This document shows, piece after piece, positions 1-8,739 of a stretch of 35,352 nt of DNA. The stretch lies in NCBI GenBank assembly GCA_947477015.1, contig CANJSM010000011.1, forward strand, positions 1-35,352, in the 5' to 3' direction. The stretch's first letter is position 1. Each line of letters starts with the position of its first letter. Position numbers and translations under genes: made by a program. This stretch comes from Legionellaceae bacterium. GTDB lineage: Bacteria; Pseudomonadota; Gammaproteobacteria; Legionellales; Legionellaceae. The notes beneath the pieces are model-generated. The model searched no databases. It had not been told where the DNA came from and worked only from the letters and a program-made list of their open reading frames with translations.

Positions 1-321
1 GGCTATCAAGACCAATGCGACCGCATTCGCCGCATAAATATTATCAATATACATCATTAATACAAAAATACAGCCAATATTCACAAGGTATAAAACCCCA
101 TACACACCCATAAATCGCCAAATCAAACGCCAATCCGTTTGTTTGAATACGAACCGACCAAAAGTTCTGAAGTTAAAGAAAATGCCGGCAAGGGTAGAAA
201 GAAACACAGCAACAGCATAATGCAGGCCGAAATAAATCAACAGAGCAAACATGGAGTAACCAAAAGCTGTGTTGACCACGCCAATCAATAGATAGCGTAT
301 TAATGTGGTGTTCAGTTGCAT
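1..321 (-). CDS. GtrA-like small membrane protein (C-terminal part outside window)
   Basis: The leftward reading frame starts with ATG at 321, preceded by an AGGA ribosome site, and stays open for 107 codons to the window edge, so its C-terminus is missing. The start MQLNTTLIRYLLIGVVNT and the later FNFRTFGRFVFK segment are typical of the GtrA/DPMS family (about 120-140 residues, four membrane helices). At least three hydrophobic helices are visible. GtrA-like proteins are thought to help move polyprenyl-linked sugars across the inner membrane for cell-surface glycosylation. A second GtrA-like gene lies at 8740, so the yersiniose block is bracketed by two. Family assignment is firm; the sugar carried cannot be told from sequence. 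Confidence 0.85.
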   Translation of the reverse strand, partial: MQLNTTLIRYLLIGVVNTAFGYSMFALLIYFGLHYAVAVFLSTLAGIFFNFRTFGRFVFKQTDWRLIWRFMGVYGVLYLVNIGCIFVLMMYIDNIYAANAVALVLIA

Positions 322-430
322 GTTAATCCTGCCCGTAGTAAATCGTCGAAATATTCCCTGCAATCAGCCCGCATTATTCTACCCATTTCAAGGAAAGTAA
401 AGGCTTAGGGGAGATTTCAAGTGTGGTCAC

Positions 431-536
431 GCGATGCTCGACATGTAGGTTGGGCCTTGGCCCAACAAGTTCTGCATCCGTGCTCCACGCTCTCGTGCCA
501 AGGCCAAACTTACAATAAAAAAAGTCGAGCATTGCG
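431..536. repeat. Long palindromic intergenic repeat, copy 1
   Basis: The ends are inverted copies of gcgatgctcgac / gtcgagcattgcg. The inner arms carry a GTAGGTTGGGCCTTGGCCCAAC core on the left and a degraded complementary copy (tgccaaggccaaacttacaa) on the right. The same element, better preserved and in the same orientation, is at 25026-25133, and the core alone recurs at 31658-31679. It is a REP/MITE-like non-coding element. The stretch between the gtrA start at 321 and the toxin relic at 566 holds nothing else recognisable except the promoter at 532-559. Confidence 0.75.
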
Positions 537-559
537 TTGTAGTTGCATTTTTATATAAT
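532..559 (+). promoter_or_regulatory. Putative sigma-70 promoter of the HigB/HigA-type pair
   Basis: TTGCGT at 532-537 and a perfect TATAAT at 554-559 are separated by 16 bases. Transcription would begin about seven bases after TATAAT, near the ATG at 566, so the toxin message would be leaderless or nearly so. The -35 box overlaps the right end of the palindromic repeat, suggesting the repeat supplied part of the promoter. This is read by eye only. Confidence 0.5.
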
Positions 560-565
560 TAAGGC

Positions 566-883
566 ATGAAGAAAATATTCTGGTTAGGCAGTAGTTTTGA
601 CGACTTGCTTGGGTTTTCAAAACCTGCAAAACAAAATGCGGGTTATAATCTAGATAAAATACAGCGCGGGCATGATCCCCAAGACTGGAAGCCTATGACG
701 TCCATAGGCAAAGTAGTAAAATAATTGCGCATTCATTGCGAAAATGAATATCGTGTTATTTCTCTTGCCCAACGTATTGAAGGTATTTATGTATTGCTTT
801 CTTTTGTGAAAAAAACAGAGCAAACCAGTTTAAAAGATCGTGAATTGGCTAAGAAGTGCTTTAAAGAAATACCATCAGATTAA
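566..883 (+). pseudogene. HigB/RelE-type (Gp49-like) toxin, one nonsense codon
   Basis: Read in one frame, the sequence begins MKKIFWLGSSFDDLLGF and continues through NAGYNLDKIQRGHDPQDWK to VVK, then meets TAA at 722-724. The same frame resumes as LRIHCENEYRVISLAQ and ends with KKTEQTSLKDRELAKKC, stopping at 881-883. This is the whole length (about 105 codons) of the phage-derived Gp49-like/HigB toxin family, which act as ribosome-dependent mRNA endonucleases. At the stop position the family usually has Glu, so a GAA to TAA change would explain it. There is no frameshift or deletion. The partner antitoxin follows at 901 and looks intact. A downstream restart is unlikely to yield a working toxin. 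Confidence 0.8.
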
Positions 884-900
884 AAAGAGGGGATAAAAAA

Positions 901-1191
901 ATGATACAACATACTACTAAAGGAAATGTTTTCGATGATCTTGGTTTTGATCAGACCGAAGCGGAAAACTTAAAAATTCGTGCGTCATTAATGCGAGCAA
1001 TCGAAAATTATATTTCTGAGAATAAGTTAACACAAGCTACAGCAGCTCGATTAATGGGGGTGTCCCAACCTCGCGTCAGTGATCTTATTACCGGTAAAAT
1101 TGATAAATTTACGATTGATATGTTAGTTAATATGCTGTCTAGGGCACACGTATCTATTGCGATCGTAATTGATGATAGATTGGCAGCATAA
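901..1191 (+). CDS. XRE-family antitoxin (HigA-like)
   Basis: This 96-residue protein has a helix-turn-helix at about residues 43-66, with the recognition segment ATAARLMGVSQPRVSDLITG, which is characteristic of the short XRE/HTH_37 antitoxins paired with Gp49-like toxins. It starts with ATG at 901 behind a gagggg ribosome site and lies 17 bases after the toxin relic, in the usual toxin-first order. It would bind its own promoter and neutralise the toxin. Because the toxin at 566 carries a nonsense codon, the antitoxin may now be a solitary regulator, or may protect against a related toxin elsewhere. A short GATCC-AAAT-GGATC palindrome sits just after the stop codon (1193-1206). Confidence 0.85.
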   Translation: MIQHTTKGNVFDDLGFDQTEAENLKIRASLMRAIENYISENKLTQATAARLMGVSQPRVSDLITGKIDKFTIDMLVNMLSRAHVSIAIVIDDRLAA

Positions 1192-1294
1192 TGATCCAAA
1201 TGGATCTTACAAAGCTCTTCTTTTTATAGACAGAACCAAGTACTTGAACGTATCATAGACGCCTGATCTCTGCAGTGAGGCGAAAAGGGTCGAC

Positions 1295-2341
1295 ATGAAA
1301 CCCAATGTATTATCTAACGATCTAGACTATATTCTTGAAAATACACCCTTGGTATGGGATAACCTGCGCAATCAACGCATTTTCATCACCGGTGGAACGG
1401 GTTTTTTTGGTTGCTGGCTTCTAGAAAGTTTTGTTTGGGCGAATGAACAATTACATCTCAATGCAACAGCCGTTGTGCTCACAAGAAATAAAGCTCAGTT
1501 TGAAAAAAAATGCCCACATTTAGCCTCAAATCCCGCCCTTATTTTTCAAGAAGGGGATGTGACTAACTTTAGCTTTCCTGAAGGTCATTTTTCAGATGTG
1601 ATTCATGCCGCCACTGAAGCCAGCGTGAGTTTGGATAAAAACCATCCTGAATTAATGCGACAAACGATTGTGGAGGGCACACGGCATACCTTGGAGTTTG
1701 CTAAACAGTGTGGTGCAAAACGATTTCTATTGACCAGTTCCGGCGCTGTTTATGGTAAAACCTCTCAAGATAGCTCATCGATTCAGGAAGATCATTTCGA
1801 GTGCACAAAACAGCTGACATCCGCATATGCGCAAGGCAAGCGCGATGTTGAAATCATGTGCATGGAGTCTGGTGAAAAATATCCTTTTGAGATTAAAATA
1901 GCTCGATGTTTTGCTTTTGTTGGTCCCTATTTACCCCTAGACACCCATTTTGCGATCGGTAATTTTATTCGTGATGGATTAAACGCTGATACGATCGTGG
2001 TGAACAGTGATGGCTCATCAATCCGTTCATACTTATACGCAGCCGATTTAACCATTTGGTTATGGACGATTCTCTTTCATGGTGAAAACCGAAGGCCGTA
2101 TAATGTGGGTTCGGACCAGGCGATTTCCATCAAGGATCTGGCCTTGTTGATTGGGTCGATGTGTGATTTGGATGTCCATGTTCAAGCATCTCCAATACAA
2201 TCTAATCTTTCTGTTGATGGCTACGTGCCTGATGTAAGCCGTGTACGAGATGAATTAAATTTAGTGCCAAGTATTCAGCTAAGAGAGGCCATTCAATCTA
2301 CGCAAGACTGGTATTCGCAACAGCAATCGCGGTCTATTTAG
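1295..2341 (+). CDS. SDR-family nucleotide-sugar epimerase/reductase (YerF candidate)
   Basis: This 348-residue extended short-chain dehydrogenase has an NAD(P)-binding GGTGFFG motif near residue 33, a TSSGAVYG segment (catalytic Ser/Thr region) and YAQGK as the YxxxK catalytic pair. The middle contains RCFAFVGPY and the C-terminal half has RSYLYAADL and PYNVGSD, as in nucleotide-sugar 4,6-dehydratases and epimerases. Its gene is rightward and ends two bases from the end of the leftward yerE, so the two are convergent. In yersiniose synthesis the last step is an NAD(P)H reduction of the 4-C-acetyl sugar by YerF. This is the only spare reductase-type gene next to the ddh/yerE block, so that role is proposed from context. 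An epimerase role is equally compatible with the motifs. Confidence 0.6.
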   Translation: MKPNVLSNDLDYILENTPLVWDNLRNQRIFITGGTGFFGCWLLESFVWANEQLHLNATAVVLTRNKAQFEKKCPHLASNPALIFQEGDVTNFSFPEGHFSDVIHAATEASVSLDKNHPELMRQTIVEGTRHTLEFAKQCGAKRFLLTSSGAVYGKTSQDSSSIQEDHFECTKQLTSAYAQGKRDVEIMCMESGEKYPFEIKIARCFAFVGPYLPLDTHFAIGNFIRDGLNADTIVVNSDGSSIRSYLYAADLTIWLWTILFHGENRRPYNVGSDQAISIKDLALLIGSMCDLDVHVQASPIQSNLSVDGYVPDVSRVRDELNLVPSIQLREAIQSTQDWYSQQQSRSI

Positions 2342-2343
2342 TG

Positions 2344-4080
2344 TTACATATCATTAACACATTTTGGAGATTGTTCGTCGAGTTTATCTCCAAATGACAA
2401 GCGTGGCCTGCACTCATTCACGGATTCCATGTCAATTTCAAGCAATATAGCTCTTGGGTTGGATACAAATCCATCAAGAATATTGCCTATCTCACCGACG
2501 TTCCTTGCTCGATGAGCCTCCATGTTATAGCCATGAGCGATCCCCACAAAATCACATGAATAATTACGCCAATGGGTGGATTCATCGCGACCATCGAAAT
2601 ACATTTCTTGAAAATTTTTAACCATGCCTAATGCTTTGTTATTCAGAACTATGGTTAATATAGGCAATTTTTCTCGGGCAATAATGTCTAATTCTTGTAT
2701 ATTTAATTGCGTGCCACCATCTCCTGAAAAACTAACAACCGGCAGTTGAGAGCCCATATGCACACCTAGCGAGGTGGGGATTGCAAAACCCATGGCGCCT
2801 AATCCGCCTGAATGATGCATTTTTTGATGCTGACTCAGCTGAATAGTATGAGCTGCCCACATTTGATTGTTTCCTACATCACAAACAAACTGCACCGCTA
2901 CATCACGAAACGTTTGATTAATGATATCAAATACATCAAAAGGACCTAATTTTAATTCGGTATATTCATTTTTGTAATGAGCATTTTTTTTATTCATTAA
3001 CTCAGTTAACCAAAAGTTATTTCGATCTACGCTAGGTAACTGATTCACAAACATTTCATAAAAAGAGCGTGAGTCCATTTGTAATGAGACGTCTCCTTTT
3101 ATGCGATTGTTGAGTTGATGCTCGTCAATATCGACTTGGATAACAAACGCATTTCGTGCAAAGTCTTGGCAGTCCGATCCGGTTTGTCTTACATCCAAGC
3201 GAGAGCCAATGACAAGCAGTACATCGCAGGTTTGAACGGCATAATTAGCGACACGGGTTCCATAACTACCCATCATTCCCAAATAAGCGTCATCATCAGG
3301 TATTTTTTCACAACCTTTCAGACTGGCAGTATAAGGAATATGCAGTTCTTTCAAAATCGAGATAAAAGGATGCAGGAGGTCATTGTTTAGTGCACCACCA
3401 CCCAGCAACACCAGTGGTTTGCTTGCGGCTAATAATTTTTTATAAATAGTAACAACCTGATTAATTTCTGTTTGATTGTTTTGAGCGTCGCATAACGTTT
3501 GGTTTGGTTCTATTGCTGAGATCGGTGTCATCAAAGCCATTAACTGAGACTCATCAATTTCTTCTCGTTGTATATTCATTGGGATATCAATTAACACAGG
3601 TCCAGGACGGCCGCTGCAGGCAATATCAATAGCCTTGTTTATTTCAGGCAGTAATGTCTCAACCGAATCGATTTTAACGGCATATTTAGTAATTGATTCG
3701 ACAATTTTAACACTGTCTAGCTCCTGAAATCCTTGCTGTTTAATTTGTCGCTCACCTTTGGATTCGTGTGTATTAACCTGTCCTGTAATAAATAAACAAG
3801 GCACATTATCCAGCCAGCAATCAGCAATTCCTGTGACTAGGTTAGTGGCGCCAGGACCGCTGGTTCCTAATGCCACACCTAACACAGTATTATTGGTTGC
3901 ACGCGCAACACCACCAGCAGCAAATGCGGCAGCTTGTTCGTGATGAACGGAAATTAATTTGGTTTTTCCAAGCAAATTAATGCTATCTACAAGGTGTGCA
4001 ATCATTCCGCCAATCAGTTCAAAACCATAATTGATTTTTTTGTAAGCTAACAACTGAGCAATTGCATCCGAAGCCTTCAT
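2344..4080 (-). CDS. yerE: YerE-like thiamin-dependent two-carbon transferase
   Basis: This 578-residue protein has the acetohydroxyacid-synthase fold. The catalytic glutamate is visible in VHHEQAAAFAAGG (Glu48), the TSGPGATN segment follows, QQGFQELD near residue 116 matches the synthase QETD region, and the thiamin-diphosphate motif runs from GDGG (about 453) to LNN (about 481). Its position directly after ddhC, with a two-base gap, argues against a branched-chain amino-acid role. YerE of Yersinia pseudotuberculosis is a ThDP/FAD enzyme that decarboxylates pyruvate and adds the acetyl unit to C4 of CDP-3,6-dideoxyhexos-4-ulose. No small regulatory subunit is adjacent, as expected for YerE and unlike biosynthetic synthases. 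Start is ATG at 4080. Confidence 0.82.
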   Translation of the reverse strand: MKASDAIAQLLAYKKINYGFELIGGMIAHLVDSINLLGKTKLISVHHEQAAAFAAGGVARATNNTVLGVALGTSGPGATNLVTGIADCWLDNVPCLFITGQVNTHESKGERQIKQQGFQELDSVKIVESITKYAVKIDSVETLLPEINKAIDIACSGRPGPVLIDIPMNIQREEIDESQLMALMTPISAIEPNQTLCDAQNNQTEINQVVTIYKKLLAASKPLVLLGGGALNNDLLHPFISILKELHIPYTASLKGCEKIPDDDAYLGMMGSYGTRVANYAVQTCDVLLVIGSRLDVRQTGSDCQDFARNAFVIQVDIDEHQLNNRIKGDVSLQMDSRSFYEMFVNQLPSVDRNNFWLTELMNKKNAHYKNEYTELKLGPFDVFDIINQTFRDVAVQFVCDVGNNQMWAAHTIQLSQHQKMHHSGGLGAMGFAIPTSLGVHMGSQLPVVSFSGDGGTQLNIQELDIIAREKLPILTIVLNNKALGMVKNFQEMYFDGRDESTHWRNYSCDFVGIAHGYNMEAHRARNVGEIGNILDGFVSNPRAILLEIDMESVNECRPRLSFGDKLDEQSPKCVNDM

Positions 4081-4082
4081 CG

Positions 4083-5396
4083 TTAAAACCCCACACCAAA
4101 AAACTCTTCAAATTTTGAAATCATAAAATCAAGATGAGCTCTATCCAATCCTGGGTAGACGCCTACCCAAAACGTATGGTTCATGATGATGTCTGTATTG
4201 GTCAGATCACCGTGGACCCGGTAATTTACTTGTTCAAAATAAGGTTGGCGCGTTAGGTTGCCTGCGAATAACAAGCGTGTGCCAATTTTATTTTGCGTCA
4301 TGAACTTGAGCAAATCTACGCGATTAATGTTGCTTTCGGGCTTAATCGTGATAGGGAAGCCAAACCATGATGGATCGGATTTTTCAGTGGCTTTCGGTAG
4401 AATAATGAACTCTTCGCAAGACATCAGTCCTTCGCTTAGATACTTAAAGTTTTCTTTGCGGCGCTCAACAAAATGTTCAAGGCTGTCCATTTGTGCCAAG
4501 CCACACGCGGCTTGCATGTCGGTGATCTTCAGGTTATAGCCGATGTGTGAGTAGGTGTATTTGTGATCATAGCCAGCTGGCAGCGATCCAAATTGTTGAT
4601 CAAAACGCTTGCCGCAGGTGTTATCACATCCTGGCGCACAATAGCAATCGCGACCCCAATCACGGAATGATTCAATGAGGGTGTGCAAGGTTTTAGAGGA
4701 GGTAAACACAGCTCCCCCTTCGCCCATGGTGATGTGATGTGCTGGGTAAAAGCTTACGGTTGCGATATCACCAAACGTGCCGACCATTTTACCGTCGTAG
4801 GTTGAGCCGAGTGCATCACAGCAGTCTTCAATTAACCAGAGATTGTATTGTGTTGCAATTCGTCGCACTTCGGTTAAATCAAATGTGTTACCTAAGGTAT
4901 GGGCAATCATGATGGCTTTGGTTTTGTCGGTGATAGCCCCTTCAATGAGACTTGCATTGACATTATAAGTAGGAATGTCCACATCAACAAATACAGGCAC
5001 TAAACCATTTTGAATCGCTGGGTTGACGGTTGTTGGAAAGCCTGCGGCAACTGTAATGACTTCGTCGCCGGGTTTTAATTGGCGCGCGCCTAATTTAGGC
5101 GAGGTTAATGCGGTTAATGCTAATAGATTAGCCGAGGAACCTGATGTCGTGGTTAAAACATGCGGTACGCCAAGATAATCGCCTAATCGTTTTTCAAATG
5201 CGGTATTAAAACGACCGGTCGTGAGCCAGCCATCCAGAGAGGCTTCAACCATCATTTGTAATTCGGTTGCCCCTAATACTTTTCCAGAAGGGGGCACAGT
5301 GCTTTCACCTGATTTAAAGGGGCGAGGCGCGAATTCTAGTGCGGCATATTGTTCTACCAATGCCGCTATTTCCTTACGTATTTTATCTTTAGACAT
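4083..5396 (-). CDS. ddhC: CDP-6-deoxy-glucose 3-dehydrase (E1)
   Basis: This 437-residue member of the DegT/aspartate-aminotransferase fold has the Schiff-base lysine replaced by histidine: [13 protein letters not shown] places His at 220. That is the hallmark of the PMP-dependent dehydrase DdhC/RfbH/AscC. The iron-sulfur cysteines fit the family pattern C-x57-C-x-C-x7-C exactly, at residues 193, 251, 253 and 261. The enzyme removes the C3 hydroxyl of CDP-4-keto-6-deoxyglucose, with electrons from DdhD. Start is ATG at 5396. The gene lies 64 bases after ddhB and two bases before yerE in the same leftward unit. All recognisable active-site residues are present, so it should be functional. Confidence 0.96.
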   Translation of the reverse strand: MSKDKIRKEIAALVEQYAALEFAPRPFKSGESTVPPSGKVLGATELQMMVEASLDGWLTTGRFNTAFEKRLGDYLGVPHVLTTTSGSSANLLALTALTSPKLGARQLKPGDEVITVAAGFPTTVNPAIQNGLVPVFVDVDIPTYNVNASLIEGAITDKTKAIMIAHTLGNTFDLTEVRRIATQYNLWLIEDCCDALGSTYDGKMVGTFGDIATVSFYPAHHITMGEGGAVFTSSKTLHTLIESFRDWGRDCYCAPGCDNTCGKRFDQQFGSLPAGYDHKYTYSHIGYNLKITDMQAACGLAQMDSLEHFVERRKENFKYLSEGLMSCEEFIILPKATEKSDPSWFGFPITIKPESNINRVDLLKFMTQNKIGTRLLFAGNLTRQPYFEQVNYRVHGDLTNTDIIMNHTFWVGVYPGLDRAHLDFMISKFEEFFGVGF

Positions 5397-5460
5397 GTTT
5401 ATATTACCTGTTTAATTCATTATTTATAGAGTCAATTCCGAACGGAGCCGGGTAAATTGT

Positions 5461-6537
5461 TCATTCAGTGCTATGCATATAATCATTAATTTCAGCGACG
5501 CTGTAATCATACATCTGCGCACCACCCAACCACGCTTTCTGCCAGTTCACAATTCGACCCAAGGTGTGCTTAAGTGTCCATCTAGGTTGCCAATGTAAGT
5601 TCATTCTTGCTTTTGAGCAATCCAATTTAAGGTAATGAGCCTCATGGGGGTGGGTTCCTTCATCGTTGCGCCAGCTGGCGTCATCACCCCATTGTGCGAC
5701 CAGCTTGTCAACGATCCACTGCACGGTCTGTGCATCGTCTTCACGTGGGCCAAAATTCCAGCCTTGTGCAAAAGCAACGCCGTGAGTATAGAGTTGTTGA
5801 GCTAACAATAAATAACCGGATAAAGGCTCGAGAACATGTTGCCAAGGCCTAATGGCGCCAGGATTACGAATACTGACGGGTTGACGATTTGAAAAGGCAT
5901 TGAGCATATCAGGAATCAGCCTATCTGCCGCCCAATCGCCACCACCAATCACATTGCCTGCGCGTGCGGATGCAATAGCACAACCATGCTGGTGATAGTT
6001 TGCTGGATTAAAAAACGATTGCCGATAGGATGCGGTGACTAATTCAGCACAGCCTTTGCTGTTGCTATATGGGTCAAAGCCTCCCATGGCCTCGTCTTCA
6101 CGATAACCCCAAACCCACTCACGATTTTCATAGCATTTATCGCTAGTAACATTGACCACGGCTTTCACGCCGCCAGTGTGACGCACTGCTTCGAGCAATG
6201 CTACTGTGCCCATGACATTGGTGGAATAAGTTTCCATGGGTAAATCATAGGATAAGCGCACCAGTGATTGTGCCGCCAAATGGAAGACAATTTCTGGCTT
6301 AAATTGCTTCATGCAGTCAAGAAGGTGCCCGGCATCTCGAATATCGCCTTCTTCCGAATGGATTTTTTGATCCAGCTGGGCTTCTTCAAACAGGCTTGGG
6401 GTCGTGGGGATGGATAACGAGTACCCTTGCACAACAGCCCCCATTTCATGAAGCCACATGCACAACCAACTGCCTTTAAAGCCTGTGTGGCCTGTAACAA
6501 AAACACGTTTTCCTGTCCAAAATGAGGTATTGATCAT
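5461..6537 (-). CDS. ddhB: CDP-glucose 4,6-dehydratase
   Basis: This is an extended SDR protein of 358 residues from the ATG at 6537. That start gives [19 protein letters not shown], which matches the beginning of known RfbG/DdhB proteins, and its ATG overlaps the ddhA stop as ATGA. An in-frame ATG at 6552 would add five residues inside ddhA and is less likely. The GHTGFKGSW nucleotide-binding motif is typical of CDP-glucose dehydratase rather than dTDP-glucose dehydratase; TSDKCYEN (active-site Thr-Ser-Asp-Lys) and YSNSKGCAE (YxxxK) follow. It converts CDP-glucose to CDP-4-keto-6-deoxyglucose with bound NAD. Confidence 0.95.
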   Translation of the reverse strand: MINTSFWTGKRVFVTGHTGFKGSWLCMWLHEMGAVVQGYSLSIPTTPSLFEEAQLDQKIHSEEGDIRDAGHLLDCMKQFKPEIVFHLAAQSLVRLSYDLPMETYSTNVMGTVALLEAVRHTGGVKAVVNVTSDKCYENREWVWGYREDEAMGGFDPYSNSKGCAELVTASYRQSFFNPANYHQHGCAIASARAGNVIGGGDWAADRLIPDMLNAFSNRQPVSIRNPGAIRPWQHVLEPLSGYLLLAQQLYTHGVAFAQGWNFGPREDDAQTVQWIVDKLVAQWGDDASWRNDEGTHPHEAHYLKLDCSKARMNLHWQPRWTLKHTLGRIVNWQKAWLGGAQMYDYSVAEINDYMHSTE

Positions 6538-7307
6538 GCCCAAATTTTCCATGGTGCTTTTCCTTCATCCCAAAGGCTTTCCAAATAGACTTTATCTCGC
6601 AAGGTGTCCATCGGCTGCCAGAAACCATGGTGTTCGTATGCCATTAACTGACCTTCGCAGGCTAGTTGCATTAAGGGCGATTGTTCCCATAGGCAGGCAT
6701 CGCCATCAATGTAATTTAGCACTTCGGGTGATAATACAAAAAAGCCCCCATTGATCATGCCGCCATCGCCTTTGGGTTTTTCTTGAAATTGATTGACTCG
6801 GCCGTTTTCAATGTCTAGTGCGCCAAATCGGCCGGGAGGGAAGGTGGCGGTCAACGTGGCCATTTTTTTATGACGTTTATGGAACTCAATGGATTCAGTG
6901 ATATTGATGTCGCCCACGCCATCGCCATAGGTCATGCAAAATGCCTCTTCATCTTTAATGTGATCAAACACACGCAGTAGGCGACCGCCAGTCATGGAAT
7001 GATCCCCTGTATCCACCAAGGTGACTTTCCAATCCTCGGCACGTTTGTTATGCACTTGCATGGTATTTTCACGCATATCAAAGGTGACATCTGACATGTG
7101 TAAGAAGTAATTTGCGAAATACTCTTTAATCAAATAGCCTTTATAACCGCAACAAATCACAAAGTCCCGAACACCATGCGCTGAATATTGTTTCATGATG
7201 TGCCATAGAATAGGCTTTCCACCAATTTCAACCATGGGTTTGGGTTTAATGGAGGTTTCCTCACTTAACCGCGTTCCCAACCCACCCGCTAAAATAACTG
7301 CTTTCAT
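6534..7307 (-). CDS. ddhA: Glucose-1-phosphate cytidylyltransferase
   Basis: This 257-residue nucleotidyltransferase begins [18 protein letters not shown] and carries [19 protein letters not shown], the signature of RfbF/DdhA cytidylyltransferases. YGDGVGD in the middle is the metal-binding region. It makes CDP-glucose from CTP and glucose-1-phosphate, the entry step to the 3,6-dideoxyhexose branch. It lies 65 bases downstream of ddhD and overlaps ddhB by four bases, so both are probably translated from one message. Length and motifs match the family with no visible damage. A dTDP-specific enzyme (rfbA) is separately present at 21146, which helps tell the two apart. Confidence 0.95.
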   Translation of the reverse strand: MKAVILAGGLGTRLSEETSIKPKPMVEIGGKPILWHIMKQYSAHGVRDFVICCGYKGYLIKEYFANYFLHMSDVTFDMRENTMQVHNKRAEDWKVTLVDTGDHSMTGGRLLRVFDHIKDEEAFCMTYGDGVGDINITESIEFHKRHKKMATLTATFPPGRFGALDIENGRVNQFQEKPKGDGGMINGGFFVLSPEVLNYIDGDACLWEQSPLMQLACEGQLMAYEHHGFWQPMDTLRDKVYLESLWDEGKAPWKIWA

Positions 7308-7372
7308 AGTCTATTCCTTATATTCTTTTGTATTCGATTGTGCAGTGTTAGTAGTATCTGCTCTCTCTATCC

Positions 7373-8350
7373 TTATTTCGATGAAACAAATGCATCCGAA
7401 TAAAAATGCTCTTCATCAAGTCCTTTTGCAATGAATGCTGTTTTCGCCGCTTGAATCATTGCATTAGAGCCGCATGCATACACGTGGTATTCACTCAAAT
7501 CCATAAAATCATCCACAACAGCTTGGTGCACAAACCCAACACGCCCTTGCCAAGTGGAGTCTTCGGACGAAATAACCGGGACATAATGGACATTCTTAAA
7601 TTCTTTTGCCCATGATGTGGCAACCTCTGAATACAATGCGGATGAATGGGGCATTCCCCAGTAAATATAAATGTCTCGTTGTGATCCTTGAGCCAATAAG
7701 TCCTCTACCATGGCTTTCACGGGCGCAAATCCCGTACCACCCGCAAGAAATATTAATGGCGCTTCTGCTTTTCGAATAAAAAAAGTGCCTTTAGGGCCTT
7801 CAATGCGCATTAACTGATTGAGTGTACTGTGCTCGAGTATTTGACTAAATTCGCCATCAGGAAGCAGCCGTATATGCAGTTCGATTCCTGAGGAAGTCGA
7901 TTGCGCATTAGCAATCGAATAACTGCGTCGCACCGGACCATGGATTAAATCGATGTATTGCCCAGGAAGGTAACGAAAGGGGCTGGTGGGAGGTAGGCGA
8001 TACGTGATGATCATGATGTCATCAGAAACCCTCTCTTGCGTCGCAATTTTGCAGGGCACTGTTAAGCATTCAATGTCAGCTAATTCGGCATAATAGGTCG
8101 CTTTTAAAGTGACATCACTGAGTGCGTAAGCGCTGCAGGTTAGTACAGTCCCAGAACTGACCACCTCGTTATGCTCGTTTTTCACTAAACCAGACAGCAC
8201 ATCGGCCACACAAGTGCCACAGGTGCCTTTTTTACAACTGTATTGCAAAGAAAATCGATTTGCCAAGGCTGAATCTAAGAGAGTGACGTCCGATGATGTG
8301 GAGTATTGAAGATCAGCAGGCTTGATTGTTACGTTATGTTGTTCACTCAT
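7373..8350 (-). CDS. ddhD: CDP-6-deoxy-3,4-glucoseen reductase (E3)
   Basis: This 325-residue flavoprotein has an N-terminal plant-type [2Fe-2S] ferredoxin domain (Cys39, 44, 47 and 72 in SCKKGTCGTC and LTC), an FAD domain with RRSYSIAN at about 140, and an NAD domain with GGTGFAPVKAM and YACGSNAM. This is the ferredoxin-NAD reductase architecture of DdhD/AscD, which feeds electrons from NADH to DdhC for C3 deoxygenation. It is the first gene of the leftward unit (start ATG at 8350, GGA ribosome site nearby). In the Salmonella/Yersinia clusters I know the order is ddhD, ddhA, ddhB, ddhC, and the same order is kept here. Similar oxygenase reductases exist, but the neighbours settle the role. 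Confidence 0.93.
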   Translation of the reverse strand: MSEQHNVTIKPADLQYSTSSDVTLLDSALANRFSLQYSCKKGTCGTCVADVLSGLVKNEHNEVVSSGTVLTCSAYALSDVTLKATYYAELADIECLTVPCKIATQERVSDDIMIITYRLPPTSPFRYLPGQYIDLIHGPVRRSYSIANAQSTSSGIELHIRLLPDGEFSQILEHSTLNQLMRIEGPKGTFFIRKAEAPLIFLAGGTGFAPVKAMVEDLLAQGSQRDIYIYWGMPHSSALYSEVATSWAKEFKNVHYVPVISSEDSTWQGRVGFVHQAVVDDFMDLSEYHVYACGSNAMIQAAKTAFIAKGLDEEHFYSDAFVSSK

Positions 8351-8531
8351 CTTCCAAGAAACTCTTATGTGTTCCGTTTACGCTTAAGTCGGCAGTCAGG
8401 CTGCGCACGGTAAAGAACGATATCACGAGAGCTGTATTCAACTCAACCCTTGTTTTCTCATTGTTGGGGGCCACTACTAACAGGGGAGCGCGATGAGTTT
8501 CGTGGTGAAGATTGTAATACACTAACTCATG

Positions 8532-8552
8532 GTATATGCTAAATGTATATGC
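8532..8552 (+). repeat. Direct repeat GTATATGC, possible old antitoxin operator
   Basis: Two copies of GTATATGC (8532-8539 and 8545-8552) lie just upstream of the vapB relic, spaced by five bases. Their position is where a VapB autoregulatory operator/promoter would be. The rest of 8351-8566 must hold the leftward ddhD promoter, but I could not pick convincing boxes. Confidence 0.3.
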
Positions 8553-8566
8553 CAGAACTAGGACAG

Positions 8567-8726
8567 ATGATGCAATCTCAACACGCCACTGACGTTCGAC
8601 ATGTGAAACTGTTTAAAAATGGTCGAAGCCAAGCTGTTTGAATCCCTCGTGCTCGTGACAGATAATATGAGAGAGTTTGAGCGTATTGAAGGGTTGAAAC
8701 TTCAAAATTGGTTGCGTTTTTCATAG
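8567..8726 (+). pseudogene. Collapsed vapBC toxin-antitoxin relic
   Basis: From the paired ATGs at 8567/8570 the sequence reads MQSQHATDVRHVKLFKNGR then SQAV, then TGA at 8639-8641 and IPRA. This is the AbrB-type DNA-binding start of VapB, where Arg (CGA) is usual at the stop position. Almost at once the reading switches frame to LVLVTDNMREFERIEGLKL and QNW before TAG at 8724, which is the typical C-terminal end of a VapC PIN-domain RNase. So the 3' half of vapB and most of vapC are deleted, leaving antitoxin head joined to toxin tail. It is non-functional and fills most of the 389-base gap between ddhD and the next gene. Confidence 0.8.
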
Positions 8727-8739
8727 GTTGAGTTTTTAT

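Noticed and set aside
2344-4080. Housekeeping acetolactate synthase (ilvB/ilvI)
   Set aside because: There is no small subunit or ilvC nearby and the gene is in step with ddhC, so YerE is the better reading.
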